A stretch of DNA of 64,000 nucleotides from Atriophallophorus winterbourni (Eukaryota; Platyhelminthes; Trematoda; Plagiorchiida; Microphallidae). The notes under the pieces are model-generated. The model did no database searches and had not been told where the DNA came from. It saw nothing but the letters and a program-made list of their open reading frames with translations. The translations under genes and the position numbers were made by a program. Shown here piece by piece: positions 30,188 through 40,849 of the stretch (positions are counted from its first letter, which is position 1; each line of letters begins with the position of its first letter). The stretch is from contig JACCGJ010003216.1 in the NCBI GenBank assembly GCA_013407085.1, positions 1 to 64,000 on the forward strand, written 5' to 3'.

Positions 30188-30506
30188 TGTAACGTCCGTG
30201 ACGTGATTAACGCGTATTTCACCCGTTTCTTAGTTCAAAAAATTCAAAACCACAATTCGGATGGTATACGGTACTGTAATCAGCAACTGTTAAAACAACA
30301 ATATTTATACAAACCTCAACTGTATAGAAACGTACAGCAAACAGTGGAGCCAAAATACAGCAGAATCAATTATATCAAATGCAAACAAGTTCAATGACGA
30401 CCTGAGATATAAATAGAATGAAAGGAGTTACCAAAATTGCCGTCCAAAATGTCTATCAAAGACAAGACACCCAAAATTGGTGTCAAAAAACAAGCCAATT
30501 ACAAGT
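30188..30506 (-). repeat. BEL-like type-2 LTR, 3' part (continues at 34556-34905)
   Basis: The plus strand begins TGTAACGTCCGTGACG, so the minus-strand LTR ends ACGTTACA. It matches 36632-36925 closely. The match resumes at 34556 after CR1-3. Confidence 0.75.
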
Positions 30507-30850
30507 ATGACGATTAGCATACTGGCGTGTAGTCGTATTTTTGTTGCTCTGACACTTTTGCCCGTATCTTCGCCAAATCAACTCGGGTTTTAACCGTTTA
30601 AAAACGTTTTGCTATATTTTGACGAGAGCTATCGGAATTTATACGTTTTGATCTGGTCTATCGATTAACAGCAAAGTTACCGTTTCAACGTAAATATCTC
30701 GGTTTGCTTACGCGTGCAAACTTTCTCCCACAGTTAACTATCGTACAGTTTTTGCTTTCATTGCAAAGATCACATCGAACTACACATTTTGTTACGCCAT
30801 TCTGTGCTCTACTCTGTGTGGTTATCGAGTTATCACGGATTATTCGCAAA

Positions 30851-32349
30851 ATGACCAAATCAAGAATTATAACCCAGCTAAATCGACCAGTCGAACGAAC
30901 GACTATTCTTCAACCGGTCGTCCCAATTCATCCTACAATGCTTGGTCGAGCACAAGATCCAACACCCAAGCGAAAAAATCGATCGATCATGGTGTGCATA
31001 CGACGGTTGTTCCCCCGACAGCGACACCAAACCACCTTGACCTCTTCGCCAAGTGCCTCTAACCGGTAAGCAATGATAGTGCATTGGGTAAATGTATTTT
31101 TTGTAATATACATGTGCACATGGTCTGCGAAGAGAGTTTGACCGATGAGTGTGTAAAGATCGTGAATGATAAAAACATCCTATTCGTTTGCTATTTCTGT
31201 ATCGAATGTAGAAATTCAATAGCAAATCGTAATCCCAAGAGTACACAATTCTCTGCTAGAAACGAGACTAATACAATAGAGAATAGATTATTGATAATAG
31301 AAGAGGAACTTGCAAATTTAAAGAATACTGTACGACCAATAATCAAGACTAAAACAATTGAATTGAATAATGGAATATCCTCAAACTCACCGCCACAGAG
31401 TGCTTCTTAAGAGGTTAAATTACGCGACACTAAAGTGATACTTAAAAATGCTTCGAAGCAGAAACCGTCTACGTCGAACGCTCCTTTGGCCAAAGCTGCC
31501 ACAAAAAATACTTCGCGGAATGTTATCTGCACCGATTCGGCACCAACTGAAACGCTCCCGGTGGTACAAAAATCATACAGAGAAATGCTTTTGCAGTCGA
31601 CCTCCGCTGCACAATCTGAGCATTGCACACTAAACCTAAATCAAAAAGCCTCACATTTTATGAAGAATGACCGGACACGCGACAAGCATTCTCATTCGTT
31701 AAGCGTAATATGTACGAATGTCAAAGAGTCCGGCGAGAGCTTGTTAGATAGAAAATACAAACACGACCTCGATAGATGGTCTCAAATTTGTCAATTGCAA
31801 ATTGAGCATGTTGCTCATGAAAAACTGATTCGTATAACTCGCCATTCCACATAACCTCATAGTGATCAACCTCGGTTACTAAGAGTCACACTGAAGTGCG
31901 AGGCTGATATCGAAAACATACTGCTAAATTCGTACCGACTAAAAAAGACGGATCCGAATTCAAATTGCCGGATATATCCTGATGTGCCATGGTGGGAACA
32001 GAAGGGTGCCTCAAACACTGAGGAAAAAACGGTATCGCGGAGTGTGGTTCTACTTAGGGTACCAGAAAATACCACTGAAGCATCGGGACAGGGAACAGCA
32101 GATCATGACTTCAAGCAGTGGCGTTACATTGCGTCTTTGTCTAATATTTCTAACGTTGTGATCACTGACACTTTCCGAGGGCCTTTTTCAATAAACTGTA
32201 AAGGAGACGGACGGATTAGCTTTTCAACTAGAGACATGGCTAAATTTATCAAGTCCGAATGGAAAAAAGCAAAACGTGCTTTACCGAAAGACATTGGACT
32301 ATGTTCACCGAGACCAAGTACTATGAGTGAGACACACTCATTGTTCTAG
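30851..32349 (+). pseudogene. CR1-3 ORF1, degenerate
   Basis: ATG at 30851 in a basic N-terminus (TKSRIITQLNRPVERTT). A frame change falls before the PHD-like finger at about 31090-31205 (CIFCNIHVHMVC, then CYFCIEC). A coiled-coil-like stretch is ENRLLIIEEELANLKN. The first RRM-like segment is at 31690-31830 (SLSVICTNVKESG, DRWSQICQL), the second at 31984-32300 (VVLLRVPENTTE, DFKQWRYIASLS). The end is joined abruptly to the ORF2 linker, and the usual AAAAAAC overlap is not present. Confidence 0.7.
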
Positions 32350-32389
32350 TCTTTTAAGTTATATCGGTACAAAACTAGACGACAATTCT

Positions 32390-34341
32390 ACCTGTGTTAC
32401 CAAAAGGAAATCAAGAACATTTTGTTTCAAACTCCGAAGCCGTACTCGGAAGTGGACAGCCATGCGAAATTCCGCATGGGCTGCACACAAAATGATACAA
32501 ACAGACGCACCTGGGGAACACTTTCGTTGTTTTCGTAACAAGGTGACGTCCCTCATTCAAGAAGACAAACAATATCACAATTGGAAGCTGATTGACCAGA
32601 TGGAACGACATCCTTAGTTGCTGTACACCATCGTAAACACCGAGACCAAGGTTAAACCAGGTGTATTTCCTATCCAGACAGAGAACGGACTGACTGATAA
32701 TGTCGAGGATACAGCTGATGCCCTAATATCATTTTATGCGCAAGTATTTTGTCCAAAGAACGTGTCAACGCTGACGTCTTTGCGGCGCCCACTACCGGTC
32801 GAATTTCTTGGTAACATCGAGGTAAATCCTACGGTTGTGCAAAAACATTTACGCAGACTGAACGTTCGCAGTTCGCAAATCACCAGGAGAGGATGGAATA
32901 AAACCTGGTGTTCTGAAGCCATGCGAGCTGAAGCTTTGTGGCCCACTATGTGGTCTATTGAGGCACTCATTGATTACGGGAACCGTACCAACTCAATGGA
33001 AAACCGGTGTTATCCACCAATCTACAAAGGGGGCAGTCGTTCTGATCCGGCAAATTACCGCCCCGTGACGCTTCTTTCAGCGGTTTCTAAAATTTTGGAA
33101 CGCCTGGTGTGTTAACGACTCGTTGAACATCTCGAGAACCATCAGCTAATAACTTACACACAACACGGATTCAGGAAAACATATTCATGCCTGTCTAACT
33201 TGCTCACGGCTCTAAATGACTGGACGCAAGCACTAGACAAAGAGGGTTCCATCCATGCCGGTTACTTATATATATCTAAAGCATTCGACAGAGTGAATCA
33301 CTCCTTACTGCTTCAGAAGCTGCAGAATATTGGCGTCATCGAAAACCTACTAACATTGTTCACAAGTTACCTGTATGGACGCAAAGTAGAAGTGAAAATA
33401 GATGGTGGAACTTCTCGAACAATAGCAGCCACGAGCGGAGTCCCTCATGGTTCGGTTCTCGGTCCGATACTGTTTCTCATATTTATAAACGATCTACCGA
33501 ACTAAATAGCATGTGAGCAGGTTTTATTCGCAGTTGATGTAAAAATCTGGACAAAGGTCAACTCTATCGAGGACTGTCAAATTTTGCAAGGAGATTTGAA
33601 TAAGCTGCACCAGTGGTTGATCCAAAACAAACTGCCATTTAATTTCAGCAAGTGCAAAATTTTGCAAGTCGGAAAACCCTTCCCCTTTACCTACACACTT
33701 GACAGCCACCCGCTTAAATGGAGTACATCAGGAAAAGATCTCAGAATCTTGGTATCTGGCACTTTGAAGAACAGCCTACAGTGCGAAGCCGTCTACAAGC
33801 GTGCGTGCAGCTTGCTAGGTTTACTGGAACACATTTTCGGACGTTTCCCACCACACTTACTCGCGAAATTACTAAACACTTACATACATCCTGTCGTTGA
33901 CTACGCTGTACGAGCTTGAACGCCATGGATGAAAAAAACATCTCGCTCCTCAAACGAATTTATCACAAGGCAACCAAAATGGTTACCGGATTGAATAATT
34001 CACCTTTTGAGCAGCGACTGACCGGACTCACACTGTGCACCCTTGAGCGCAGGCGTATACTACACGACCTCACTCCAACATATCGAATCATCTACGCGAA
34101 ATCCCACGTTATCAAACACCTATTCAAGTTTGGTTCGGTTGTCCCCACACGCAGCCACCCTTTGATCCTTCAAACCCCACACTCACGATTGAATTGTCGT
34201 CGTCACTTCTTCGCTGTTCGTGTATGCTTCTTGTGGAATACCTTGCCGACAAATATTGTTACCTCAGCGAACGAGCACATCTTTAAACAAAGGTTACGAA
34301 ACCTTATGTGGAGAACTACTGCGTTGGCCTCTACCTATTGA
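32390..34341 (+). pseudogene. CR1-3 ORF2 lacking the endonuclease, RT box mutated
   Basis: Begins in the linker after the endonuclease (LRSRTRKWTAMRNSAWAAH), followed by VTSLIQEDKQYH and KVKPGVFPIQTENGL. RT blocks: NYRPVTLLSAVSKILERLV, a [18 protein letters not shown] block, SGVPHGSVLGPILFLIFIND. The catalytic box reads FAVD instead of YADD (about 33528-33540), one of the two paired aspartates being Val. There are stops at 32615, 33114 and 33504, and shifts. The C-terminal LTLCTLERRRILHDL...LNCRRHFFAVRV region is intact to 34341. Confidence 0.8.
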
Positions 34342-34535
34342 TGTCTATATTTTTTTAACGCACGGAACTACCTTCCATCCAAAGATTCTTTTCCCCCCGG
34401 TCTGTGTTGCCATTGAGGATTATTTTTGCTCCACCTATGAAGAACACGGGTATGATCAAACAAGTAACGATTTTTCTAATTTTTTAAAACATATATCCTA
34501 AGGCACTGTACAGCAATTTGCTTTTTCAAACATAA

Positions 34536-34555
34536 ATCTTGAATCTTGAATCTTG
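34536..34555 (+). repeat. (AATCTTG)n tail of CR1-3
   Basis: Three units of AATCTTG end the element. CR1 elements characteristically end in short tandem repeats rather than poly(A). Confidence 0.8.
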
Positions 34556-34905
34556 AAGTGCCAAGAATGGCAACCAAATTCAACAACAATGACCGACAAT
34601 GGCATAATTAATGAATTAAAACAAAAGCTTCACCAAATATGTGAACAGGAGATTTTCAATAGAACAATTAAAAAAGCAATGTTTAAGTTCTAAATTATGA
34701 AGAGAAAACAAACAAAACTCAAATTTAAGTCACAAAAGTATAAAGTATAAGTATAAGTATAAAAGTAGAAAGTAGAAAGGAAAAAGGAGAATTTCAAAGC
34801 TAATTAACACCTTACATGTCTCATACACCTCCCATCAAATTCTTCCATGGAGTCTAAATGTGTAATCAACTAAGCTAATGTGTCTGCAACCTGCAATCCA
34901 TAAAG
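34556..34905 (-). repeat. BEL-like type-2 LTR, 5' part
   Basis: Matches 36930-37255 (AAATTCAACAACAATGACCG, TAGAACAATTA, AAAGGAAAAAGGAGAATTTC). A short simple run (AAGTATAAGTATAAGTA) at about 34735 is specific to this copy. Confidence 0.7.
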
Positions 34906-35061
34906 CAAAGAAAGCACAATAGAATAAAACAAGTGACTCTATTTAATGGCGAGTCATACACGCCAAGTCGCATCACCATCACTGAACACATGTGGCTTTT
35001 TATAGGAAAAAAAGTTTGCTAGACTAAGACCCACCCAGTCCTGCGGTTCTGCCACTCTCTC

Positions 35062-36072
35062 CTACAAGAAGCTTATGTATGCTATCCAACCCCGAGCGAG
35101 CCTTGTGTATTTCATCCTCAGCAGCGACATCTTGCGCCAATTAAACATATCTAATTTGCAAAATATTATTAGTGTATCATGAGTTCGAAAAACAAATGGC
35201 TTCTCAGGTACACAACGGAACACTTTACAGCAATCATATGGATTGTCATGGCTACCATCTGTCGTCCCTGTTTCGGCTGATTCAGTGTCATGTGAACCAG
35301 GCTTACTATTCATTGGAGCTGAATAGGTGGCAGGTGTGCCAGGCTTGCTCTCCATCGTATCTGAATTAGTGTCGGAAAATTCAATCACAGAATCCGACTG
35401 AGCTAATTTACTGTCAGGTAACTCAGCTTCGTGAACACAACCGACAACACAAACATCAAGATCTTTCAACTTTACATCAATGAAAACCAATTTTTGACAA
35501 TCAGTCACAAAATCCGACTGAGCTAATTCAGTGTCAGGTAACTCAGCTTCCCAAGAACAACCGACAGCACAAACGTCAAGATCCATCAAATTTACATCAA
35601 TAGAAACCATTTCTTGGCAATCAACGATGCTAACAAGCCTTACTATAGAATCCTTTTGGCAACATTTGCACAACTGACCAAATCGACACCAATCAATAAG
35701 AGCTCGAACTGACACAAAGTCTGTGAGTTGCTGAAAAGTAATTTCTAATCCCTCGCAGTATATAGCGTTCTTCAGATCAGTCCACAGTTGCTGGAACACA
35801 GCAGGTAAAATATGCAAAATATACTCCAATGTGTCACTTGCATTCAAAACCGCCTGGCACTCCGATAGAGTGAGGACAACCTGACATTTATGCATTGACG
35901 AGGCAAGAATCGCGAAGCCTTCTGACTGGCCAATCAATCGTCGGGCCTCTTCCAACAACTCATTAAACACTGAGTGGGCCACAAGACAAGGTAGACCTGA
36001 TGTTCGTTTATGACAGGTGCCATGAGTTAATTTTAAAATTTTAGCATTAGCAATCGCTAAATCTTGCTCCAA
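35062..36072 (-). pseudogene. BEL/Pao-like Gag, C-terminal half with two 40-residue repeats
   Basis: 336-residue open frame. The first part, FNELLEEARRLIGQSEG, LASSMHKCQVVL, ILPAVFQQLWTDLKN and FQQLTDFVSVRALID, has the spacing of BEL/Pao Gag after the DUF1759 region. Two copies of a 40-residue unit follow, around DCQ.MV.IDV.L.DLDVC.VGC..EAELPD..LAQSDFV. Then comes a Ser/Thr/Asp-rich tail (KPGSHDTESAETG). The N-terminal Gag core seen in the type-1 array is missing, so the frame is long but not a complete Gag. Confidence 0.6.
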
Positions 36073-36631
36073 TTCAAGTGATTGTTTAGAAGGTGCAGAG
36101 TTACAGTTGAGTCCATGTCTACCAACAGATAAAGATTCACATCGTCCGCACCATTGCGACTATCTTTAAGTGACCTAACCGAACCACGCACTAATCTTGC
36201 CAAACGTTCAGGCATCATAGATGTACAATAATGACTTTAAAACACAAATTAAATGAACGTCACCGAGTGTTCAACAAAAATCTTGTGAAATGGATCAAGC
36301 TTCAACGTTCCAACCCGCACAGATACACTATGATAATAGATCAGGTTCGTTCACCGATTTTGACGACGTCGCTAAGCGTCGAGCAAGTTCAATACTGCTT
36401 CGATTGCAATGAAACAAAACGAGTATTTTATCCGGCTGAGACAAATACTGCAACAGTCAAGTCAAGTTTTGACACGAATCCAATTGTAGCGATCCAAGTT
36501 GACCACAGTAATATCTCCGGTTAAGAAATTACGGTATAAATCAAAAGTCGAATTGTTGCAATTCCAAGGTGAGTACTGAATTTTCTACAATTGAGACAAA
36601 TACGGTACAAATCAAATTCCAAGTTTAGTAC
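36073..36631 (-). other. BEL-like type-2 leader between LTR and gag
   Basis: Starts just inside the LTR with GTACTAAACTTGG, matching the AGTACTCAACGTTGG leader of the type-1 array. Contains further degenerate GTACT...AATTC direct repeats (36560-36630). No coding signal on either strand. Confidence 0.5.
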
Positions 36632-37255
36632 TGTAACGTCCGTGACGCTTCTCATTTCGACAAATTCAAAACCACAATTCGGATGTTATACGGTACTGTA
36701 ATCAGCAACAATTACAACAACAATAATTATACAAACCTCAACTGTATAGAAACGTACAGCAAACAGTGGAACCAAAATACTCCAGAATCAATTATATCAA
36801 ATGCAAACAAGTTCATTGACGACCTGAGATATAAATAGAATGATAGGAGTTTTCAAAATTGCCGTCCAAAATGTCTATCAAAGACAAGACACCCAAAGGT
36901 GATGTCAAAATACAAGCCAATTACACGTGCCCAAAATGGCAACCAAATTCAACAACAATGACCGACAATGGCATAAACAATGAATTAGAACAAAGCTTCA
37001 CCAAAGATGTGAACAGAAGCTTTCCAATAGAACAATTACAAAAAGCAAAGTTTAGGTTCTAAATTCCGAAGAGAAAACAAACAAAACCCAAATTCAAGTC
37101 ACAAAAATCGGTATTGTATAAAAGTCGAAAGTAGAAAGGAAAAAGGAGAATTTCAAGGCTACATGACACTCAACATGTTTCTTACACCTCCCAACAAATT
37201 CTTTGATGGAGTCTAAATGTGTGATCGACTTAGCTAATGTGACTGCAACCTGCAG
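36632..37255 (-). repeat. BEL-like type-2 LTR, complete
   Basis: The minus strand runs from TGCAGGTTGCAG (37255) to ACGTTACA (36632), giving TG...CA ends. Matches the interrupted LTR at 30188-30506 plus 34556-34905. Confidence 0.65.
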
Positions 37256-37668
37256 AAGGCACAATAGAATATAGCAAGTGACTTTATTTAGTGGCGAATC
37301 ACACACGCCACGTCGCATCACCATCACTGGACACATGTTGATTTTTATAGGGGAAACGTTTGCTAGACTAAGACCCACCACGTCCTTCAGTTCTGCCACT
37401 CTCTCCTACAAGAAGCTTATATATGTTATCCAACACGAACGAGCCTCGTGTATTGCATCCTTAAAAAGCGACATTTCGCGCCATTTAAACAAGTGTAATC
37501 TACAAAATATTATTGTATCCGGGTATCGAAACATAAATGGTTCATCAGGTATAAAACCGGACGGCTTACGCCAATCATACAGATTGTCATCATCTTCCGC
37601 CTAATTAAGGCTGACTCAGTGTCATGTGAACCAGGCTTACATTTAATTTGGGCTGATTTGGTGTCAGG

Positions 37669-38335
37669 TTAGCCAGGCGTGCTTTCAATCTGATCCGAAT
37701 TATTGTCGGGAAATTCAGTCACAAAATCCAAATGAGCTAATTTAGTGTCAGGTAACTCAGCTTTACGAGAACAATTGACAACACAAACGTCAAGACCCTT
37801 CAACTTTACATCAATAGAAACCATTTCTTGACAATCAGTCACAAAATCCGACTGAGCTAATTCAGTGTCAGGTAACTCAGCTTCCCGAGAACAACCAACA
37901 ACACAAACGTCAAGATTCTCCAACGTTACATCAATAAAAACCATTTTTTGACAATCAATCACAAAATCCAACTGGGCTAATTCAGTGTCCGTTAACTTAG
38001 CTTCCCAAAAACAACGGACAACACAAACGTCAAGATCCTCTAACTTTACGTCAATAGGAACCATTTCTTGACAATCAACGAGGCTAACAGGCCTTGCTAT
38101 TGAATCCTTTTGGCAGCATTTGCACAACTGACCAAATCGACTCCAATCAATAGGAGCTCGACCTGACACAAAGTCTGTGAGTTGCTGAAACGTAAGTTCC
38201 AATCCCTCGCAGTATATAGCGTTTTGCAGATCAGCCCATTTATTTTGGAACGCACCCGGTAAAATATGTACTATATATTCTAAAGTAGCACTGGCGTTCG
38301 AAACCGCCTGGCACTCCAATACAGACAATAACGAA
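37669..38335 (-). pseudogene. BEL/Pao-like Gag C-terminal half with three 40-residue repeats
   Basis: Same protein as 35062-36072 (SVLECQAVSNASATLEYIVH, FQQLTDFVSGRAPIDWSRF, CKCCQKDS). It carries three tandem 120-bp units (starting near 37741, 37861 and 37981) where the neighbour carries two. The frame runs to a TAG at 37669. Upstream it is cut at about 38335 where the hAT-associated repeat begins. Downstream (37260-37668) is a 3' region shared with the other units. Confidence 0.6.
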
Positions 38336-38344
38336 TACTTTGCT

Positions 38345-38535
38345 TTGGGATTTAAGACGAAGCGAAGTTGCGAAGCGAAGCGAATATTGTTGCATATTCG
38401 CTTCGCTATCGCCATGGCGAAAGGCAAAATAAAAACTTCGCTAAAAATTCGATATACTTCGCTTCGCCTAAAAAGAAGTGCAAGTTCAAACTTCGCCGTA
38501 AACGAATATAAGCGAAGTCTTCGCTAAAAGCGAAG
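38345..38535 (+). repeat. CGAAG / TTCGC iterated sequence with a 12-bp hairpin
   Basis: Dense iterations of GCGAAG and its complement CTTCGC. Perfect inverted arms GCGAAGCGAATA and TATTCGCTTCGC (38375-38386 and 38395-38406) with an 8-nt loop. The same TTCGCTATA-type words fill the intron at 39230-39365 and the start of the next intron at 40230-40262. Confidence 0.7.
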
Positions 38536-38951
38536 TGTTCATTTTTGTACTTCAATATTTAAACACTTCTACGGGAATTGTTTTCGATGTTAACACTTGT
38601 TGACTTGTTGATAGACACCGCCAGACAAGTGAACTACGATGGTGACTGAAAGTACCGACGTAAGCCACTTAGCAACCGACTGCTTGTTTATTTGCTATAA
38701 GCTAACATTTGAGGTGGTAACTAGAGTTAAGGTCAGTAGACAAAGGGTTGTACTTTTTTGTACTTCAATATTTCAAATGTATTCGCGTAGGATGTTGCCG
38801 GATGCGAAGGGCGTGTTTGTTTTGATTTGCTTGGGTTTTTGCCGCTCTGCGTGAGTGCTTACCGCCTTGCCTGGACGTTTGTTCCTTTTGTGTGCGTGGT
38901 TGGAGGACTATAAATAGGATGAAAATTTAATTGTCTTATCACAGTTTCATC

Positions 38952-40181
38952 ATGAGCTCTCCAAAGACGCACCACAAGTCGGACAAGGACAAAGACTCGG
39001 CCTCGGCCAAGAAGTCCAAGAGGAGCCCGACCCTCAACGTCAAGCTGCCGTCCAAAGACCCGTAGACCCCCAAGTCCTCCAGAAAGAGGTCTCCGCCGCC
39101 ATCAGATGATGATGATGATGACGACTTGGTGAAGCTGAACAGGGCTCTGGCCACCGGGGTCAAGCTATCTTCGGTCATGAACGATCTCATGGGGAAGAAT
39201 GCAGCTGACTTGGAAGGTGATTGAGTGCAATATTCGGTTAACTTCAATACTATTCGCTACATTTCGCTATATTTTGCTATGGTATTCGTTATACTGCGCT
39301 ATATTTGCAAAGCTTCGCCATATTATTAGCGAAGCTTCGTTATTATTTGCTATAACTTCGAAGTTCAGAAGTCATTCCTTTACAGTTCCCTTCATCAAGA
39401 TCGTTCAGTACAACAAGATCCGCTAGTTTTTAATGTGCATGACCATTACATCCATCGTTCGGAACAAGGCGGCCATGCTGTCGCTGAAGGATGATGTCTT
39501 CAACACCCCTTCAGACTTTGCGGCTCTCATTTCAAACAAGCTGCAGTTTCAGGATCTGGAAGACATCCTCTGGCCCCCTAAGCAGATCAAAGAGGTCATA
39601 AAACGTCTCCAGGCAGATGAGACGCCCACCCTGCAGCATGTCATTCCGGACATGGCCAAGATTGCCATGATGTCCGCCTCCAGGATCAAGCTGTTCGCCG
39701 AATTTAAGGATGATACCAAGGCATTCATCAAGAAGTTCCAGGAGGAGATCAAGATCACAGTTCCCGAGCTGGACAGGAACGCGGACCTCTACCAGATGGC
39801 GCACTACATGAACCCCACTCAGAAGGCCGTGTACCTCAGGACAAGGTCTCATGGTCACCTCTTCTACGAGTGCGAGCAGAGCATCAAGTTGCTCATGGCC
39901 AACTTGGTCCCAGCCGCCCCACCATCCATTCAGATGCCGGAACCCGATTGCCAAGATCTCGAAGGTTTTCTCTGAGAGCACCATGACCTTGATCTTGATC
40001 CGGGATTGGCCTATGGCAGCGTCAACGAGTCTCAGTCCCAGTCTCAACCAGCCCCAGTTCCTTCCTATGTCAAGGAGATGAATGAGTGGATGGCGTCTCC
40101 CCCGGAAAAGGAGGATATCGACGTGCTCTAGTACTGGAAGTTGAAGGCCAAGAAGCTCCCTCTACTCGCCAGAGTCGCCCA
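38952..40181 (+). pseudogene. hAT-family transposase-derived gene, C-terminal part, spliced
   Basis: Exon 1 (38952-39216) starts ATG and encodes a Lys/Ser-rich leader with a run of seven Asp. A GT donor lies at 39217 and a TTTACAG acceptor ends at 39385. Exon 2 (39386-40181) continues in the same phase, followed by another donor, GTAAGT. Exon 2 carries the hAT C-terminal pattern: WPPKQIKEVIKRLQADETPT, VIPDMAKI, VPELDRNADLYQMAHYMNP, and a YWKLKAKKLPLLARVA dimerisation block. Stops: TAG 39063, TAG 39424, TGA 39973, TAG 40129. GC-rich, with Asp/Lys codon choice unlike the neighbouring LINEs. It could be a domesticated gene copy or a decayed transposon. Confidence 0.55.
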
Positions 40182-40849
40182 GTAAGTTGTTTCAAAGTTA
40201 AAGGTCACTTATTTTCCGTTGGATTATAATTTATTCTCGTTATTCGCCATACTTCGCTATATTAAATAAATAGATAAATAAATCAATAAATCAATTTTAT
40301 TTTCGGAAGTCCGAGGCATGTTGGCCGTGATCAATAATTTCCAAAAGTTTTGTACAATCAGATTGTAATATGAACATTTGCAAAAACAATTTTCAAGGTC
40401 ATTTCCTTAGCGGAATTTAACGTCCAATAAACATAAAGGTAACAGCAATGTAATGAAAAATGTTTGTGACAGATCGGGTAACAGTATTTGAAAGTTGCTC
40501 TCAGATGGTCGGTACGTAATCTGATTTAGTTAAAAAAATAGTTATTGCGAAGAAAAGTCAAAAAAATGATCCCGGAAGCACTGATGTTTAACGGATAAGA
40601 TCCATCAAGGATAAGTGAAGAATCTCTGCTGTTGAAGTTCCAAACTTTTTCATTTTGACTGTTCAAAATGAACTAATCTTTCCCGAATGTGAGGCGTTTT
40701 CCAGTCCGCTAGGCTAAGGTAATTTATTCCACTAGATTGAGGTCTGGGGGCAAGTTTCATTTTGGTGCGGATTCAGAATTGTGTTCTGTGAAGAAAATAC
40801 TCGAAAGCGAAAGAATGTTGTTTCGAACGTTATGAAAATTTAATTAATA

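Larger units (their letters stand above)
30507..34555 (+). mobile_element. CR1-3, about 4.05 kb, endonuclease-deleted, inserted in a BEL-like LTR
   Basis: Plus-strand CR1 flanked by AAGT on both sides (30503-30506 and 34556-34559), ending in (AATCTTG)n. Removing it restores the LTR sequence found at 36920. ORF1 and the RT half of ORF2 are present and the endonuclease is missing. Confidence 0.85.
30188..38335 (-). mobile_element. BEL/Pao-like Gag-only element, type 2, tandem (LTR-gag-LTR-gag)
   Basis: Two gag regions (35062-36072 and 37669-38335) alternate with two LTRs (30188-30506 plus 34556-34905, and 36632-37255) in minus orientation. The first LTR is interrupted by CR1-3. No protease, RT or integrase is present. 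The upper unit is cut at about 38335 by the hAT-like region. Shared LTRs between neighbouring units suggest unequal LTR recombination. Confidence 0.7.
38336..40261 (+). mobile_element. hAT-like remnant with two introns, repeat-rich flank
   Basis: Interrupts the BEL-like gag on the left and is bounded by the LINE-B (ATTT)n tail on the right. Contains a CGAAG/TTCGC-rich left flank (38345-38535), two exons of a hAT C-terminal protein and the start of a second intron. No terminal inverted repeats or 8-bp duplication found. The catalytic N-terminal half of hAT transposase is absent. Confidence 0.5.

Noticed and set aside
36859..37062. 67-residue frame starting MPSKMSIKDKTPKG
   Set aside because: Lies inside the BEL-like type-2 LTR, and the other LTR copy disrupts the frame.
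39532..40047. 171-residue minus-strand frame
   Set aside because: Shadow of hAT-like exon 2. The plus strand has the family pattern, splice sites and start.
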